NCBI GenBank assembly: GCA_028282095.1
Contig: JANQIP010000136.1
Coordinates: forward strand, 1-63,149
DNA from: Xanthobacteraceae bacterium
GTDB taxonomy: Bacteria; Pseudomonadota; Alphaproteobacteria; Rhizobiales; Xanthobacteraceae
Reading direction: 5' to 3'
DNA: 63,149 bases
Part shown: positions 8,112 through 15,690 of the stretch, one piece after another
Layout: each line of letters starts with the position of its first letter
Position numbering within the stretch: the first letter of the stretch is position 1
Made by a program: the position numbers and the translations under genes
Notes under the pieces: model-generated
What the model was told of the DNA's origin: nothing
What the model saw: only the letters and a program-made list of their open reading frames with translations
Databases searched by the model: none

Positions 8112-8336
8112 ATGGCCGAACAATGCGACGTGTGCGTGGGCAGTGGGCGTTATCCGATCATTGATAGGTACGGCACCCAGCGGTACGAAATCAGGTGCCC
8201 GGAGTGTCTTGGCAGCGGAGTAGTTGTTGCCGAGGCCGAGGGCGAGCCATCGGATTGGCCGCCCGCAAGCACGGCATGCCAAATTAAGACGTTGGATGAG
8301 CTGAGGACGTATCTCGCAGTGGAGCGCGAGACGTAA
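8112..8336 (+). CDS. Small zinc-knuckle protein (CxxC-GSG repeats)
   Basis: ATG 8112, preceded by GGTGGGGA-type ribosome-site sequence, gives 74 residues; an in-frame ATG at 8079 would add 11. Two DnaJ-like knuckles, 'CDVCVGSG' and 'CPECLGSG', should bind one zinc. The C-terminal third is acidic/helical. DnaJ-type knuckle proteins of this size are common in phage early regions, with unknown partners. Confidence 0.6.
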   Translation: MAEQCDVCVGSGRYPIIDRYGTQRYEIRCPECLGSGVVVAEAEGEPSDWPPASTACQIKTLDELRTYLAVERET

Positions 8337-8381
8337 GAGGGCAGAAAGCTGACGGCGTCCGTGCGCGATGCTCTGCACTGA

Positions 8382-8546
8382 GAAGGTAGGTCAACGGTAG
8401 AGCATGAGCTGAAATGCTGGCCTAAGTACTTTGATGCCATGAAGCGCGGCGACAAGCCGTTCGATGCGCGTCGTCATGCGCGAGATTGGGTTGATCCCGG
8501 AGCTGTGAAGCGGGGCGAGGCAGACTGTGAGCGACCTGTTCCTTGA
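8382..8546 (+). pseudogene. DUF3850 (ASCH-like) gene remnant
   Basis: In one frame the sequence reads 'EHELKCWPKYFDAMKRG' and then 'KPFDARRHARDW', which closely follows the start of DUF3850 proteins (HELK.WP.YF.A...G.K.F..R..DR). No start codon precedes it in frame (TGA at 8379), and the domain breaks off after ~40 residues at TGA 8544-8546, overlapping the next gene. I read it as a decayed fragment. Confidence 0.45.
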
Positions 8547-9021
8547 GCGCGATGCGACGATCTCCGCGTGTGGTAAGTACCGCTACATGCTCCGCCGCAC
8601 CTGGGATTATAGGAAACTGCGTGCGCTCTTCGTGATGCTCAACCCGTCAGTGGCCGACGCAGAGATTGACGACCCGACGATTCGCTCGTGTATCAGGCTC
8701 TCGAAGAGCTTGGGCTATGGCAGCTTCGAGGTCGTCAATTTGTTCGCGTTGCGCGCTACCGATCCATCTGAACTTGAGCGCGCGATCGATCCGGTCGGCC
8801 CAAAGAACGACGAGAGAATCGAAGCCGCGCTGCTTCGCTGCGACTTGGCGATCTGTGCTTGGGGCTCTCATCCGATGGCGATCGGCCGCGGTCGCACTGT
8901 CCGTTCGATGATGCGATGCCGCCGGCCAGCGGTCTTCTGCCTCGGCACGACAAAGTCCGGCGCGCCAAAGCATCCGCTGTACATCAAGAGCGGGACCCCG
9001 CTCGAAACCTACAGGATGTGA
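8527..9021 (+). CDS. DUF1643 domain protein
   Basis: GTG 8527 starts a 164-residue protein containing the DUF1643 hallmarks: 'YRYMLRR', 'FVMLNPSVADAE', 'DDPTIRSC', 'VVNLFALRATDP' and 'CAWGSH'. The family is widespread in phages and mobile elements; its activity is not known to me. It is single-domain and full length. It overlaps the DUF3850 remnant by 20 bases. Confidence 0.85.
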   Translation: MSDLFLERDATISACGKYRYMLRRTWDYRKLRALFVMLNPSVADAEIDDPTIRSCIRLSKSLGYGSFEVVNLFALRATDPSELERAIDPVGPKNDERIEAALLRCDLAICAWGSHPMAIGRGRTVRSMMRCRRPAVFCLGTTKSGAPKHPLYIKSGTPLETYRM

Positions 9022-9123
9022 GCGAGGCGCCTGGCCGGTGCCGCCCGAAGTACTGCTGAGTTGCGCGTGGCTGCCGTCACGCGCTTGTGCTACTTGTGCT
9101 ATTTCTGCAACAGGAGGTCAGGA

Positions 9124-9885
9124 ATGGCCGCTGGTCCGCGCTCGGGTAAGGGGGCTGGCCCAAGAAAGGGGAAGGCGCAACCGGCCGGGCCCGGATTCGC
9201 CGGCCAGCGCGAAGTGCGCACCCGCATGGTCGACAATCCCTTGGTGCCGGGGACGCAAACCGAAGCGAGCGTCAATATTCGGGCGACCGCTCTGGAATGG
9301 CTCGCGGCCCGGCAAAAAATCGACAGCACACAAAAGGCGGCCGGCGAGCGATTCGCCCGGCTCTACCGGATGGCCGAAATCGGCGGGCCGCAGGGGATTC
9401 GGTACACCGAGCGGGTGCAGACCAGCGGCGCCGACGACCCGCTGACGGACCAGGTCCTGGACGCCAGTCGCAAGCTTGAGCAGTCCATGCGCGTGCTCGG
9501 CGCGTGGGCCGCGCCGATCGTCGTCCAGGTGCTCGGGCTCGACCTACCGCTCGCCGAAGTCGCCAAACGTTGGGGCGCGGCCGGCGGTATCGTCAAGGGC
9601 GACGGCGCAGCCGGTTATGTGGCCGAACGGCTGCGCGAGGCGCTGCAACAACTCGCCGAGCATTGGGGCATGGCCGCTGCCGAGGGGCCGCCCGAGAACA
9701 CCTTGCCGATCAGGGGCGGGCCGGCCGACCCCGCAACGGGCCCGCCGCGCGAATGGGGCGTGTCGATCTGCGGCGACGTCGTCGATGTCGCCAAGCGGCC
9801 GTCAAGCGAGACCGTTGACATCCCCGGTATGACGAGCCAGAGTAAGCCCAGAGCCAAGAAAAGGGCCCGGCGCCGGAAGCGGTGA
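9124..9885 (+). CDS. Phage protein, possible late regulator (DUF6456-like region)
   Basis: ATG 9124 has a perfect GGAGGT six bases upstream; the frame is open from 9061. The 253-residue protein has a Gly/Lys-rich N-terminus, a segment 'AAGERFARLYRMAE' (~residues 76-89) reminiscent of DUF6456, a helical pair around 'LPLAEVAKRWG' that could be HTH-like, and a very basic tail 'KKRARRRKR'. A regulator or DNA/RNA-binding role is plausible but unproven. A rho-independent hairpin overlaps its stop codon. Confidence 0.5.
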   Translation: MAAGPRSGKGAGPRKGKAQPAGPGFAGQREVRTRMVDNPLVPGTQTEASVNIRATALEWLAARQKIDSTQKAAGERFARLYRMAEIGGPQGIRYTERVQTSGADDPLTDQVLDASRKLEQSMRVLGAWAAPIVVQVLGLDLPLAEVAKRWGAAGGIVKGDGAAGYVAERLREALQQLAEHWGMAAAEGPPENTLPIRGGPADPATGPPREWGVSICGDVVDVAKRPSSETVDIPGMTSQSKPRAKKRARRRKR

Positions 9886-9903
9886 GCGGGCCCTTTGCTT
9901 TTT
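9861..9903 (+). terminator. Rho-independent terminator
   Basis: AAGGGCCCG (9861-9869) pairs with CGGGCCCTT (9887-9895), followed by a T-rich run (GCTTTTTG). The hairpin overlaps the stop codon of the preceding gene, so it would end the early transcript here. Confidence 0.7.
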
Positions 9904-9921
9904 GCCCGTGGGGGCCGGAAT

Positions 9922-10209
9922 GTGAGCGCGCCACCATTGCCCGGAGAACGATTCGGCCGGGCGCCAAATCCGCTTGCCGATTATGCCGACGAGGTCGCCG
10001 CGCTCGCCAATGGCCTGCACGGCGCGCGGTTTCGCGGCTCTGAGCGCTACGTCATCGACACCGACGCGCTGCAGCGCGCGCTCACGGACCTCGCCCAACG
10101 GATGCGGCGCACCGCGTCCGAACAGCGCCCGTCCGACCGCATCGTGTGCGCGCTCGGACTGACCCGCGCCACCAAACATCCGGCCGTTCGTCTCGCGCGA
10201 CACGCCTGA
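9922..10209 (+). CDS. Small phage protein, unknown
   Basis: GTG 9922, preceded by GGGGGCCGGAA, gives 95 residues; an alternative start upstream (9895) would lie on top of the terminator. The protein is helical and basic, with 'LADYADEVAALANG' and 'LTDLAQRMRR', and no motif I recognise. It lies between the terminator and another small gene. Confidence 0.4.
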   Translation: MSAPPLPGERFGRAPNPLADYADEVAALANGLHGARFRGSERYVIDTDALQRALTDLAQRMRRTASEQRPSDRIVCALGLTRATKHPAVRLARHA

Positions 10210-10293
10210 TCCTTTTCATCCGCTGCGCCGCCTGCGCGCGCTCCGTTCCTCGGGGCGGCGTTGCGGCGCCGTGCGCAAACGGGACTCACCGCC

Positions 10294-10659
10294 ATGGCCA
10301 ACACCCGCCGCGAGATCGCCCAGGAATTGATCGCGCTCGAGCGCCGAATCGCGCCGACCGTCGCGGAGATCGAGGTGCTCAAGGAGAAGCTGCGGGCGGA
10401 AGCGATCACGGCCGGCGCCGGCTTCACGGAGGAGATCGACGGCGACTCGGTCAAGGTCACCGCCGCAAGCGAATCCAAGCTCAAAGGGATCATGCCCGTG
10501 CTCAAGCCGGAGGCGTTCTTGAAACTCGCCGAGCAGCGGCGCGAAAAGCTGATCGCCGACGGCGTCATCACGATGCAGCAGCAATGGACGGATGCGCGCA
10601 AGCCGTCCGTCAAGGTGGAGCTTGCGAGCGCTCAGCCAGCACAGAAGCGCAAGCGGTGA
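10294..10659 (+). CDS. Small coiled-coil phage protein, unknown
   Basis: ATG 10294 gives 121 residues. Residues ~5-35 form an amphipathic helix ('ALERRIAPTVAEIEVLKEKL'), followed by a beta-type segment 'DGDSVKVTAASE' and a second helical part. A Lys/Arg-rich tail ends it. No enzymatic motif is visible. It stands alone ahead of the recombinase gene, separated by a 178-base gap containing inverted repeats. Confidence 0.5.
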   Translation: MANTRREIAQELIALERRIAPTVAEIEVLKEKLRAEAITAGAGFTEEIDGDSVKVTAASESKLKGIMPVLKPEAFLKLAEQRREKLIADGVITMQQQWTDARKPSVKVELASAQPAQKRKR

Positions 10660-10697
10660 GTGTCTTGCTGCGGTGCAGCGCGCTCTTGGGCGAAAGC

Positions 10698-10779
10698 CAC
10701 GGCTTGATCTGTTGCTAACAACAGATTTGCACGGGGTGTACCACATCATTTTGCTTCCGATAAGTGCCCTTCCCGGAAG
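10698..10779. promoter_or_regulatory. Inverted repeats upstream of the first recombinase gene
   Basis: In the 178-base gap 10660-10837 there is TGTTG-CTAA-CAACA near 10710 and GCTTCCG ... CGGAAGC around 10755-10780. Both are candidates for regulator or recombinase binding sites. No convincing -35/-10 pair is visible. Confidence 0.3.
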
Positions 10780-10837
10780 CTATTCGGGCTTTCCAGGGTG
10801 CCACGTAAGCCGCTGAAAACAGAAGCGAAAAAAGGCC

Positions 10838-11806
10838 ATGTCCGGCCTACCGGTCACGCGTCCGGACAGGCCCAAACCGGCGGCCGTCACCGACGGGCTT
10901 CGGTCGGCCGCCGACTATGCACGCGCTGAAAAGGCCGAGGGCACACGCCGCGCCTACCGCGCCGATTGGGAGCATTTCTCGACCTGGTGCGGGGGCGCGC
11001 AGACGGACCCGATTCCCGCATCGGCCGAGACGGTCGCGGCCTATCTCGCGGCGCTCGCCGACGCCGGCCTGAAGGCCTCGACCATCACGCGTCGCTGTGC
11101 AGCGATCGGATATGCGCACCGACTCGCCGGCCACGAGCCGCCGACTCAGGTTGAGTCAGTGCGGGCAGTGCTGCGTGGGATCCGCCGCACGCTCGGCACC
11201 GCCGCCGTACGAAAGGCGCCGGCGGTGGCGCGCACCATCGCGGCCATGGTGAAGGCGATTCCGGTGGATTCGCTCACCGGCAAGCGGGACCGCGCGTTGC
11301 TGCTGCTCGGGTTCGCCGCCGCGCTACGGCGCTCCGAACTGGCTGCCCTGGATGTCGGCGATATCGAGCGGGTCGAAGGCAAAGGACTCGTCGTCCACCT
11401 CCGGCGCTCGAAGACCGACCAGGAAGGCGCCGGCCGCGAGATCGCGATTCCCGATGGACGCAGGCTCAGGCCTGCGGCGGCGCTCGAGGACTGGATCGCC
11501 GTGGCCGAGCTGAGCGACGGCCCTTTGTTCCGCCCGATCGGAAAGGGTGGCCGGCTCGGTGCATCACGACTGACGGACCGCAGCATCGCCGCAATCGTGA
11601 AACGATGGGCGGGCGCGGCCGGCCTCGACCCGGCGATGTTCTCGGGGCACTCGCTGCGCGCCGGATTCGTGACGCAGGCGCTCGACGATCGCGCCGATCC
11701 GTTCCGCGTCATGGACGTCACCGGCCACAAGCGGATCGAGACGGTGCGGGTCTACGACCGCCGCAACCAAGCCTTCCGCGATCACGCGGGAAAGGACTTT
11801 TTGTGA
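10838..11806 (+). CDS. Tyrosine recombinase (first of two)
   Basis: A 322-residue protein. Residues ~20-120 form the SAM-like core-binding domain ('TRRAYRADWEHFSTWC'). The catalytic domain contains Arg164/165 ('ALRRSEL'), 'SGHSLRAGF' (His271, Arg274), 'TGHKRIETVRVY' (His297) and nucleophile Tyr306. All catalytic residues are present. It lies between the regulator and packaging genes rather than beside an attachment site. It may resolve multimers, act on a site in the gap upstream, or be a second integrase. Confidence 0.85.
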   Translation: MSGLPVTRPDRPKPAAVTDGLRSAADYARAEKAEGTRRAYRADWEHFSTWCGGAQTDPIPASAETVAAYLAALADAGLKASTITRRCAAIGYAHRLAGHEPPTQVESVRAVLRGIRRTLGTAAVRKAPAVARTIAAMVKAIPVDSLTGKRDRALLLLGFAAALRRSELAALDVGDIERVEGKGLVVHLRRSKTDQEGAGREIAIPDGRRLRPAAALEDWIAVAELSDGPLFRPIGKGGRLGASRLTDRSIAAIVKRWAGAAGLDPAMFSGHSLRAGFVTQALDDRADPFRVMDVTGHKRIETVRVYDRRNQAFRDHAGKDFL

Positions 11807-11856
11807 GATAGCGCGCACGCGCAGCGATCAGCCACGTCCGCACGAGACGGGGGCGC

Positions 11857-11874
11857 GGGGTGCTGGAACACCCC
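11857..11874. other. GC hairpin after recombinase gene
   Basis: GGGGTG-CTGGAA-CACCCC forms a perfect 6-bp hairpin 50 bases after the recombinase stop. No T run follows, so it is a weak terminator candidate at best. The gap 11807-11973 otherwise shows nothing I can assign. Confidence 0.3.
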
Positions 11875-11973
11875 GAGCCGCGAGGGGGTAGCCTCGCATG
11901 ACTTGGAGCCGGCCGATCTCCTCGGCCATCCCGCCAGCCGCGGCGCGGCGGGGCGGAATCGTACGCTCGCGTC

Positions 11974-12765
11974 ATGCAAGAATTGGTTAATCGGGCCGGA
12001 ACGCCGGCGCGGAAGGTCCGCGTTGGTGACATCTGGCGTTTGGGGAGGCATCGGATCGTCTGCGGCGACGCGACGGATCCGACGGTCGCCTCCGCCGCGT
12101 TGGCGGGCGCAGCGCCGAACCTCATGGTGACTGACCCGCCCTACGGCGTGAGTTATGATCCGTCATGGCGGGCGCAGGTCATCGATCGGGCAAGCGGGAG
12201 GAGCAAGGCAGGGCGAGCCCTTTATGCTGTCACGAACGATCACCGTGCCGATTGGGGGAGCGCGTTTGAGCACTTCGGCGGCGACGTCGCCTATGTTTGG
12301 CACGGGGCGCTGAACAGCACGCTCGTGCGAGCTGAGCTCGAAGCCGTCGGCTTGAAAGCACGAGCTCAGATCATTTGGGACAAGGAGCGGCTGATCTTCT
12401 CGCGCGGCCATTACCATTGGCGCCATGAGCCCTGTTGGTATGCGGTGCGCAAGGGTCGGACCGCGAATTGGACTGGCGATCGAAAACAGACAACGGTTTG
12501 GCCGATTGTGCATCGGCGCTCCGAAACCGGGCATGCCGCGCAAAAGCCGATCGAGTGCATGCGCCGGCCGATGCTCAACCACAGTGTCGAGGGGGATGGC
12601 GTCTACGACCCTTTCCTTGGATCAGGCACGACACTAATCGCTGCGGAGATGTCGGGCCGCGTCTGCTTCGGCATCGAGATCGAGCCGACCTATGTCGCGA
12701 TGGCGATCGCGCGGTGGGAAGCGCTGACCGGTCGCCGCGCGAGACAACAAGTTGCCAGAACTTGA
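11974..12765 (+). CDS. DNA methyltransferase, N6-adenine-type (DPPY)
   Basis: A 263-residue beta-type amino-methyltransferase: 'GDIWRLGRHRIVCGD' at the N-terminus, motif IV 'VTDPPYGVSY' (~residues 52-61), SAM motif I 'DPFLGSGTTLIA' (~210-221) and 'GIEIEPTYV'. DPPY supports N6-adenine methylation. This short form lacks the ParB-like N-terminal domain carried by longer relatives and is often found just upstream of terminase in Rhizobiales phages. An orphan anti-restriction methylase is most likely. Confidence 0.85.
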   Translation: MQELVNRAGTPARKVRVGDIWRLGRHRIVCGDATDPTVASAALAGAAPNLMVTDPPYGVSYDPSWRAQVIDRASGRSKAGRALYAVTNDHRADWGSAFEHFGGDVAYVWHGALNSTLVRAELEAVGLKARAQIIWDKERLIFSRGHYHWRHEPCWYAVRKGRTANWTGDRKQTTVWPIVHRRSETGHAAQKPIECMRRPMLNHSVEGDGVYDPFLGSGTTLIAAEMSGRVCFGIEIEPTYVAMAIARWEALTGRRARQQVART

Positions 12766-13033
12766 CAACAAATTGCCCCGCAGTTTCGCGCCGCCATCGA
12801 ACCCGATGAGACCCTATCTGCCGATGAGGCCCTGTTTTCCAATCATGCCGCTGGTAGACGCCTATCGACGCCTTCAAACAATCGTCCAGTTCTCTTCGCC
12901 ATGGACCAAGATCATTGACACCCGCCGCGATTAGATCGCGCGGGTCCTTCCTGGCCGAGAAAAACGTGCGGGAGGCTTTGCCGCGATCATTGCGGATTTT
13001 TCGGAGTTCGCGATTCTCGGTTCCGTTCCGTTC
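12766..13033. other. Non-coding gap before terminase; possible cos region
   Basis: No convincing gene. An imperfect hairpin CCCGCCGCGAT-TAG-ATCGCGCGGG lies at 12921-12944, and short direct repeats GTTCCGTTCCGTT sit just before the terminase start. In lambda-type phages cos lies immediately upstream of the small terminase gene, so this is the natural place to look for it. The cleavage site itself cannot be read off. Confidence 0.35.
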
Positions 13034-13618
13034 ATGGCGACAAGATCTGCACCGCGACGCAAGCCGAAAAGCGCGGCCAAGCCTGCGGCGGTGGAGAAGT
13101 CGGCAGGGAAATCAGCCAAGTCGGTTGATCTCGACGCGATCAGCGTCAGCGCGGAGGCACTCGGAAAGCTCCTCGGCGTCAGCCGCAAGTGGATCGAGAA
13201 GCTTGCCGGCGAGGGCGTGATCGAGCGCGAGGCCAAGGGCAAGTACCCGGTCGGCGCCGCGGTCCGCGGCTACATCGGCTGGCTGAAGGACGACCAACGT
13301 CGATCGTCAAAGACGGCTGCCGACAGTCGTCTCCGCGACGCCCGCGCACGGTTGATCGAATTACGCATCGCCGAGCAAAGCCACGAGCTGATCGAAACCG
13401 AGGAGGCGATCGCAACCGTCGACGAGATCATCGGCACGATACGCGCGGAGGCAAGCGGCGTCGCCGCCACAGTCACTCGTGATGTCGAAATCCGCGACCG
13501 CATCGAAGCCGCCATCGATGGCATATTCTCGCGCGCCGCGGCTCGTTTCGAGCAAAAGGCCGTTGCTCTACGCGCGAGCGGCGGCGACGACCAGGCCGTC
13601 ACCGAGGACGACTCCTGA
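13034..13618 (+). CDS. Terminase small subunit (Nu1-like)
   Basis: A 194-residue protein. A Lys/Ala-rich N-terminal 35 residues precede a winged helix-turn-helix ('VSAEALGKLLGVSRKWIEKLAGEGVI', described here by its ends at residues ~39-64), then a long helical region with 'LRDARARLIELRIAEQ'. This matches Nu1/gpNu1-type subunits that bind cos and recruit the large subunit. The large-subunit gene follows directly, out of frame and overlapping. Confidence 0.85.
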   Translation: MATRSAPRRKPKSAAKPAAVEKSAGKSAKSVDLDAISVSAEALGKLLGVSRKWIEKLAGEGVIEREAKGKYPVGAAVRGYIGWLKDDQRRSSKTAADSRLRDARARLIELRIAEQSHELIETEEAIATVDEIIGTIRAEASGVAATVTRDVEIRDRIEAAIDGIFSRAAARFEQKAVALRASGGDDQAVTEDDS

Positions 13619-15491
13619 CGCCTGGGGCGCGGCCAACCGGGTCTACCCGCCCTCCAGCGGACTGCCCGGGCCGCGCAATCCGGCGCTCACGCCGTACATG
13701 CCACCTTTCGGCCGTGCGATTGCTGCGCGCCGGTACCCCCTCGTGGTCCTGGCCTGTGCGGCGCAGTCCGGCAAGACGGAGACCTTTCTCGACGTCATCG
13801 GTCATCGGCTCGATCAGCGGCCTGCACCCATTATCTATGTCGGTCCCGCGAAGCAATTCCTGCAGGAGCAGTTCGAACCCCGCGTGATGGCGCTCCTGGA
13901 CGAAGCGCCGCTGCTGCGAGACAAGGTCGCGCGCGGCAAGCGCATGACCAAGACGCGCAAGGTCATCGCCGGCGTGCCGGTGCGGCTCGCCCACGCCGGC
14001 TCGTCGACAGCGCTCAAGAGCGACCCCGCCGCGCTTGCTCTCGTCGACGAGTACGACGAGATGCTCGCAAATGTGAAAGGGCAGGGCGATCCGCTTGGCC
14101 TCGTCCTTGCCCGCGGCGATACCTATGCGGACTTCGTCGCGGCCGTCGTCTCGACGCCGTCGCTCGGCAGCGTCGATGTCGAGCTTGACGCGGCGTCGGG
14201 TCTGGAATTCTGGAAGCCCTCGGACCCTTCCGATGTCGAAAGCCCCATCTGGCGGCTGTTTCAGCAAGGCACGCGCCATCATTGGTGCTGGCCCTGTCCT
14301 CATTGCGGCGAGTACTTCGTGCTGCGCGGCCGGCAACTCAGGTGGCCGAAAGGCAGCTCACCGGCGCAAGCGCGCCGCGAAGCCTATGTCGAGTGCCCGC
14401 GCTGCGGCGGCGTGATCGAGGAGAGCCACAAGGCAAAACTGAACGAGCGCGGCGCATATGTCGCGCCAGGAGAAACCATCGACAAAGCCGGAGTGATCAC
14501 CGGCGAGCCCGCTGACGTGTCGATTCTCTCGAAGTGGGTATCCGGGCTTGCCTCGCCGTTTCGTACCTTTGGTCAACGTGCAGAGCGCTTCTTGCAGGCG
14601 ATGCGCTCTAAGAAGTCCGACGAACGCCAGACCGCGATCAATGCCGGCTTCGGCGAGTGCTTCGCCCCTGTTACGGGCGAGGCGCCAAAATGGAGAGCGA
14701 TCCGGGACGGGTGCCGCGCGCAGTACATGCTCGGCGAGGTGCCGGAGAGCGTCGAGGTTCTGACACTCACCTGCGACGTGCAAAAGGATCGGCTCATCTA
14801 CGTAATCCGCGGATGGGCGGCTCTTGCCACTTCGTGGCTGATCGCGCGCGAGGAGATCCGCGCGGCAGTCGATACCACCGAAATTGCGGTGTGGGATGAA
14901 CTCGCCCAGATCGTCTCCGCCGAATACGGCGGTCTGACGATCCGGTTGGCGCTGATCGATTCAGGGTTTCGGCCGGGTAAGCCCTGGCAGTTGCCGGTAA
15001 ACCGCATCTACCAGTTCTGCGCACGCTTCACCGGCCGGCGGGTTCTACCAACCAAGGGACACGCTCAGCAGCGCGCGCCGGTGCGAGTGGCCAAGCCTGA
15101 GATCACGAAGCGCGGCAAGATTGCGCGATACGGGCTGGAGCTCGTCCACCTTGATACCGACCATTGGAAACGCTGGGTGTTCGAGCGCGTCGCCTGGCCG
15201 CAAGAGCAGCCAGGGGCATGGCGGCTGCCGGCGGACATCGACGACGACTATTGCATGCAGATTGCCTCCGAGCGGCGCCTCGTCACCGCCTCCGGGACAC
15301 CAATCTGGAAGCAAACGTCGCAGCAAAACCACTACCTCGACTGTGAGGCCATGCAGGGCGCGGCGAGCTTCCTACTCGGCATGCACCGGCGTCGTCTAAC
15401 CTCGCAAACAAGCCCGCCGAAACCACCGGGAACAACGGCCACGCCTGGCGCGCAGCCAACGTGGTTCCCGCCCGTGAAAGACTGGTTCTGA
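13563..15491 (+). CDS. Terminase large subunit (GpA family)
   Basis: Homology begins around 'PDAWGAANRVYP', so a start inside the 3' end of the small-subunit gene is expected; TTG 13563 is my choice (642 residues), though the frame is open to ATG 13479. ATPase Walker A is 'CAAQSGKTETF'. Typical GpA blocks are 'RMTKTRK', 'AGSSTALKSDPAALALVDEYDE' (quoted by its start) and the zinc-like pairs CPHC and CPRC. The nuclease domain has 'LTCDVQKDRL', 'LIDSGFRPG' and 'NHYLDCEAM'. It drives ATP-dependent DNA packaging into the prohead and cuts at cos. Confidence 0.9.
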   Translation: MLYARAAATTRPSPRTTPDAWGAANRVYPPSSGLPGPRNPALTPYMPPFGRAIAARRYPLVVLACAAQSGKTETFLDVIGHRLDQRPAPIIYVGPAKQFLQEQFEPRVMALLDEAPLLRDKVARGKRMTKTRKVIAGVPVRLAHAGSSTALKSDPAALALVDEYDEMLANVKGQGDPLGLVLARGDTYADFVAAVVSTPSLGSVDVELDAASGLEFWKPSDPSDVESPIWRLFQQGTRHHWCWPCPHCGEYFVLRGRQLRWPKGSSPAQARREAYVECPRCGGVIEESHKAKLNERGAYVAPGETIDKAGVITGEPADVSILSKWVSGLASPFRTFGQRAERFLQAMRSKKSDERQTAINAGFGECFAPVTGEAPKWRAIRDGCRAQYMLGEVPESVEVLTLTCDVQKDRLIYVIRGWAALATSWLIAREEIRAAVDTTEIAVWDELAQIVSAEYGGLTIRLALIDSGFRPGKPWQLPVNRIYQFCARFTGRRVLPTKGHAQQRAPVRVAKPEITKRGKIARYGLELVHLDTDHWKRWVFERVAWPQEQPGAWRLPADIDDDYCMQIASERRLVTASGTPIWKQTSQQNHYLDCEAMQGAASFLLGMHRRRLTSQTSPPKPPGTTATPGAQPTWFPPVKDWF

Positions 15492-15492
15492 G

Positions 15493-15690
15493 ATGGCTGA
15501 CTATTCCGCGGAAATCGCAGCGCTCGAGCGAGCGCTCGCAAACGACACCGTGGAGGTCCAAACCGCCGACGGTGGCAAGGTCAGGTATGCGAACACTAAC
15601 GAGATCATGAAGCGGATCAGCCTACTGCGTCGGCGCTCTGGGCAGACCAATCCGAGCGTCGGCGTCGTCGCTTTCTCGCGCGGAGAATGA
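15493..15690 (+). CDS. gpW-like head-tail connector
   Basis: A 65-residue protein. Its N-terminal helix 'AEIAALERALAND', beta hairpin 'VEVQTADGGKVRYANTNE' and C-terminal helix 'IMKRISLLRR' match the size and layout of lambda gpW, which joins the portal to the tail. It starts one base after the terminase stop, and its TGA overlaps the portal ATG. Confidence 0.75.
   Translation: MADYSAEIAALERALANDTVEVQTADGGKVRYANTNEIMKRISLLRRRSGQTNPSVGVVAFSRGE

Noticed and set aside
11857..11874. GGGGTG hairpin as a terminator of the recombinase gene
   Set aside because: No T run follows on either strand; listed only as a hairpin.
13479..13562. Longer N-terminus for the large terminase from ATG 13479
   Set aside because: It would overlap the small subunit by 140 bases with no ribosome site, and the added residues are unlike the family.
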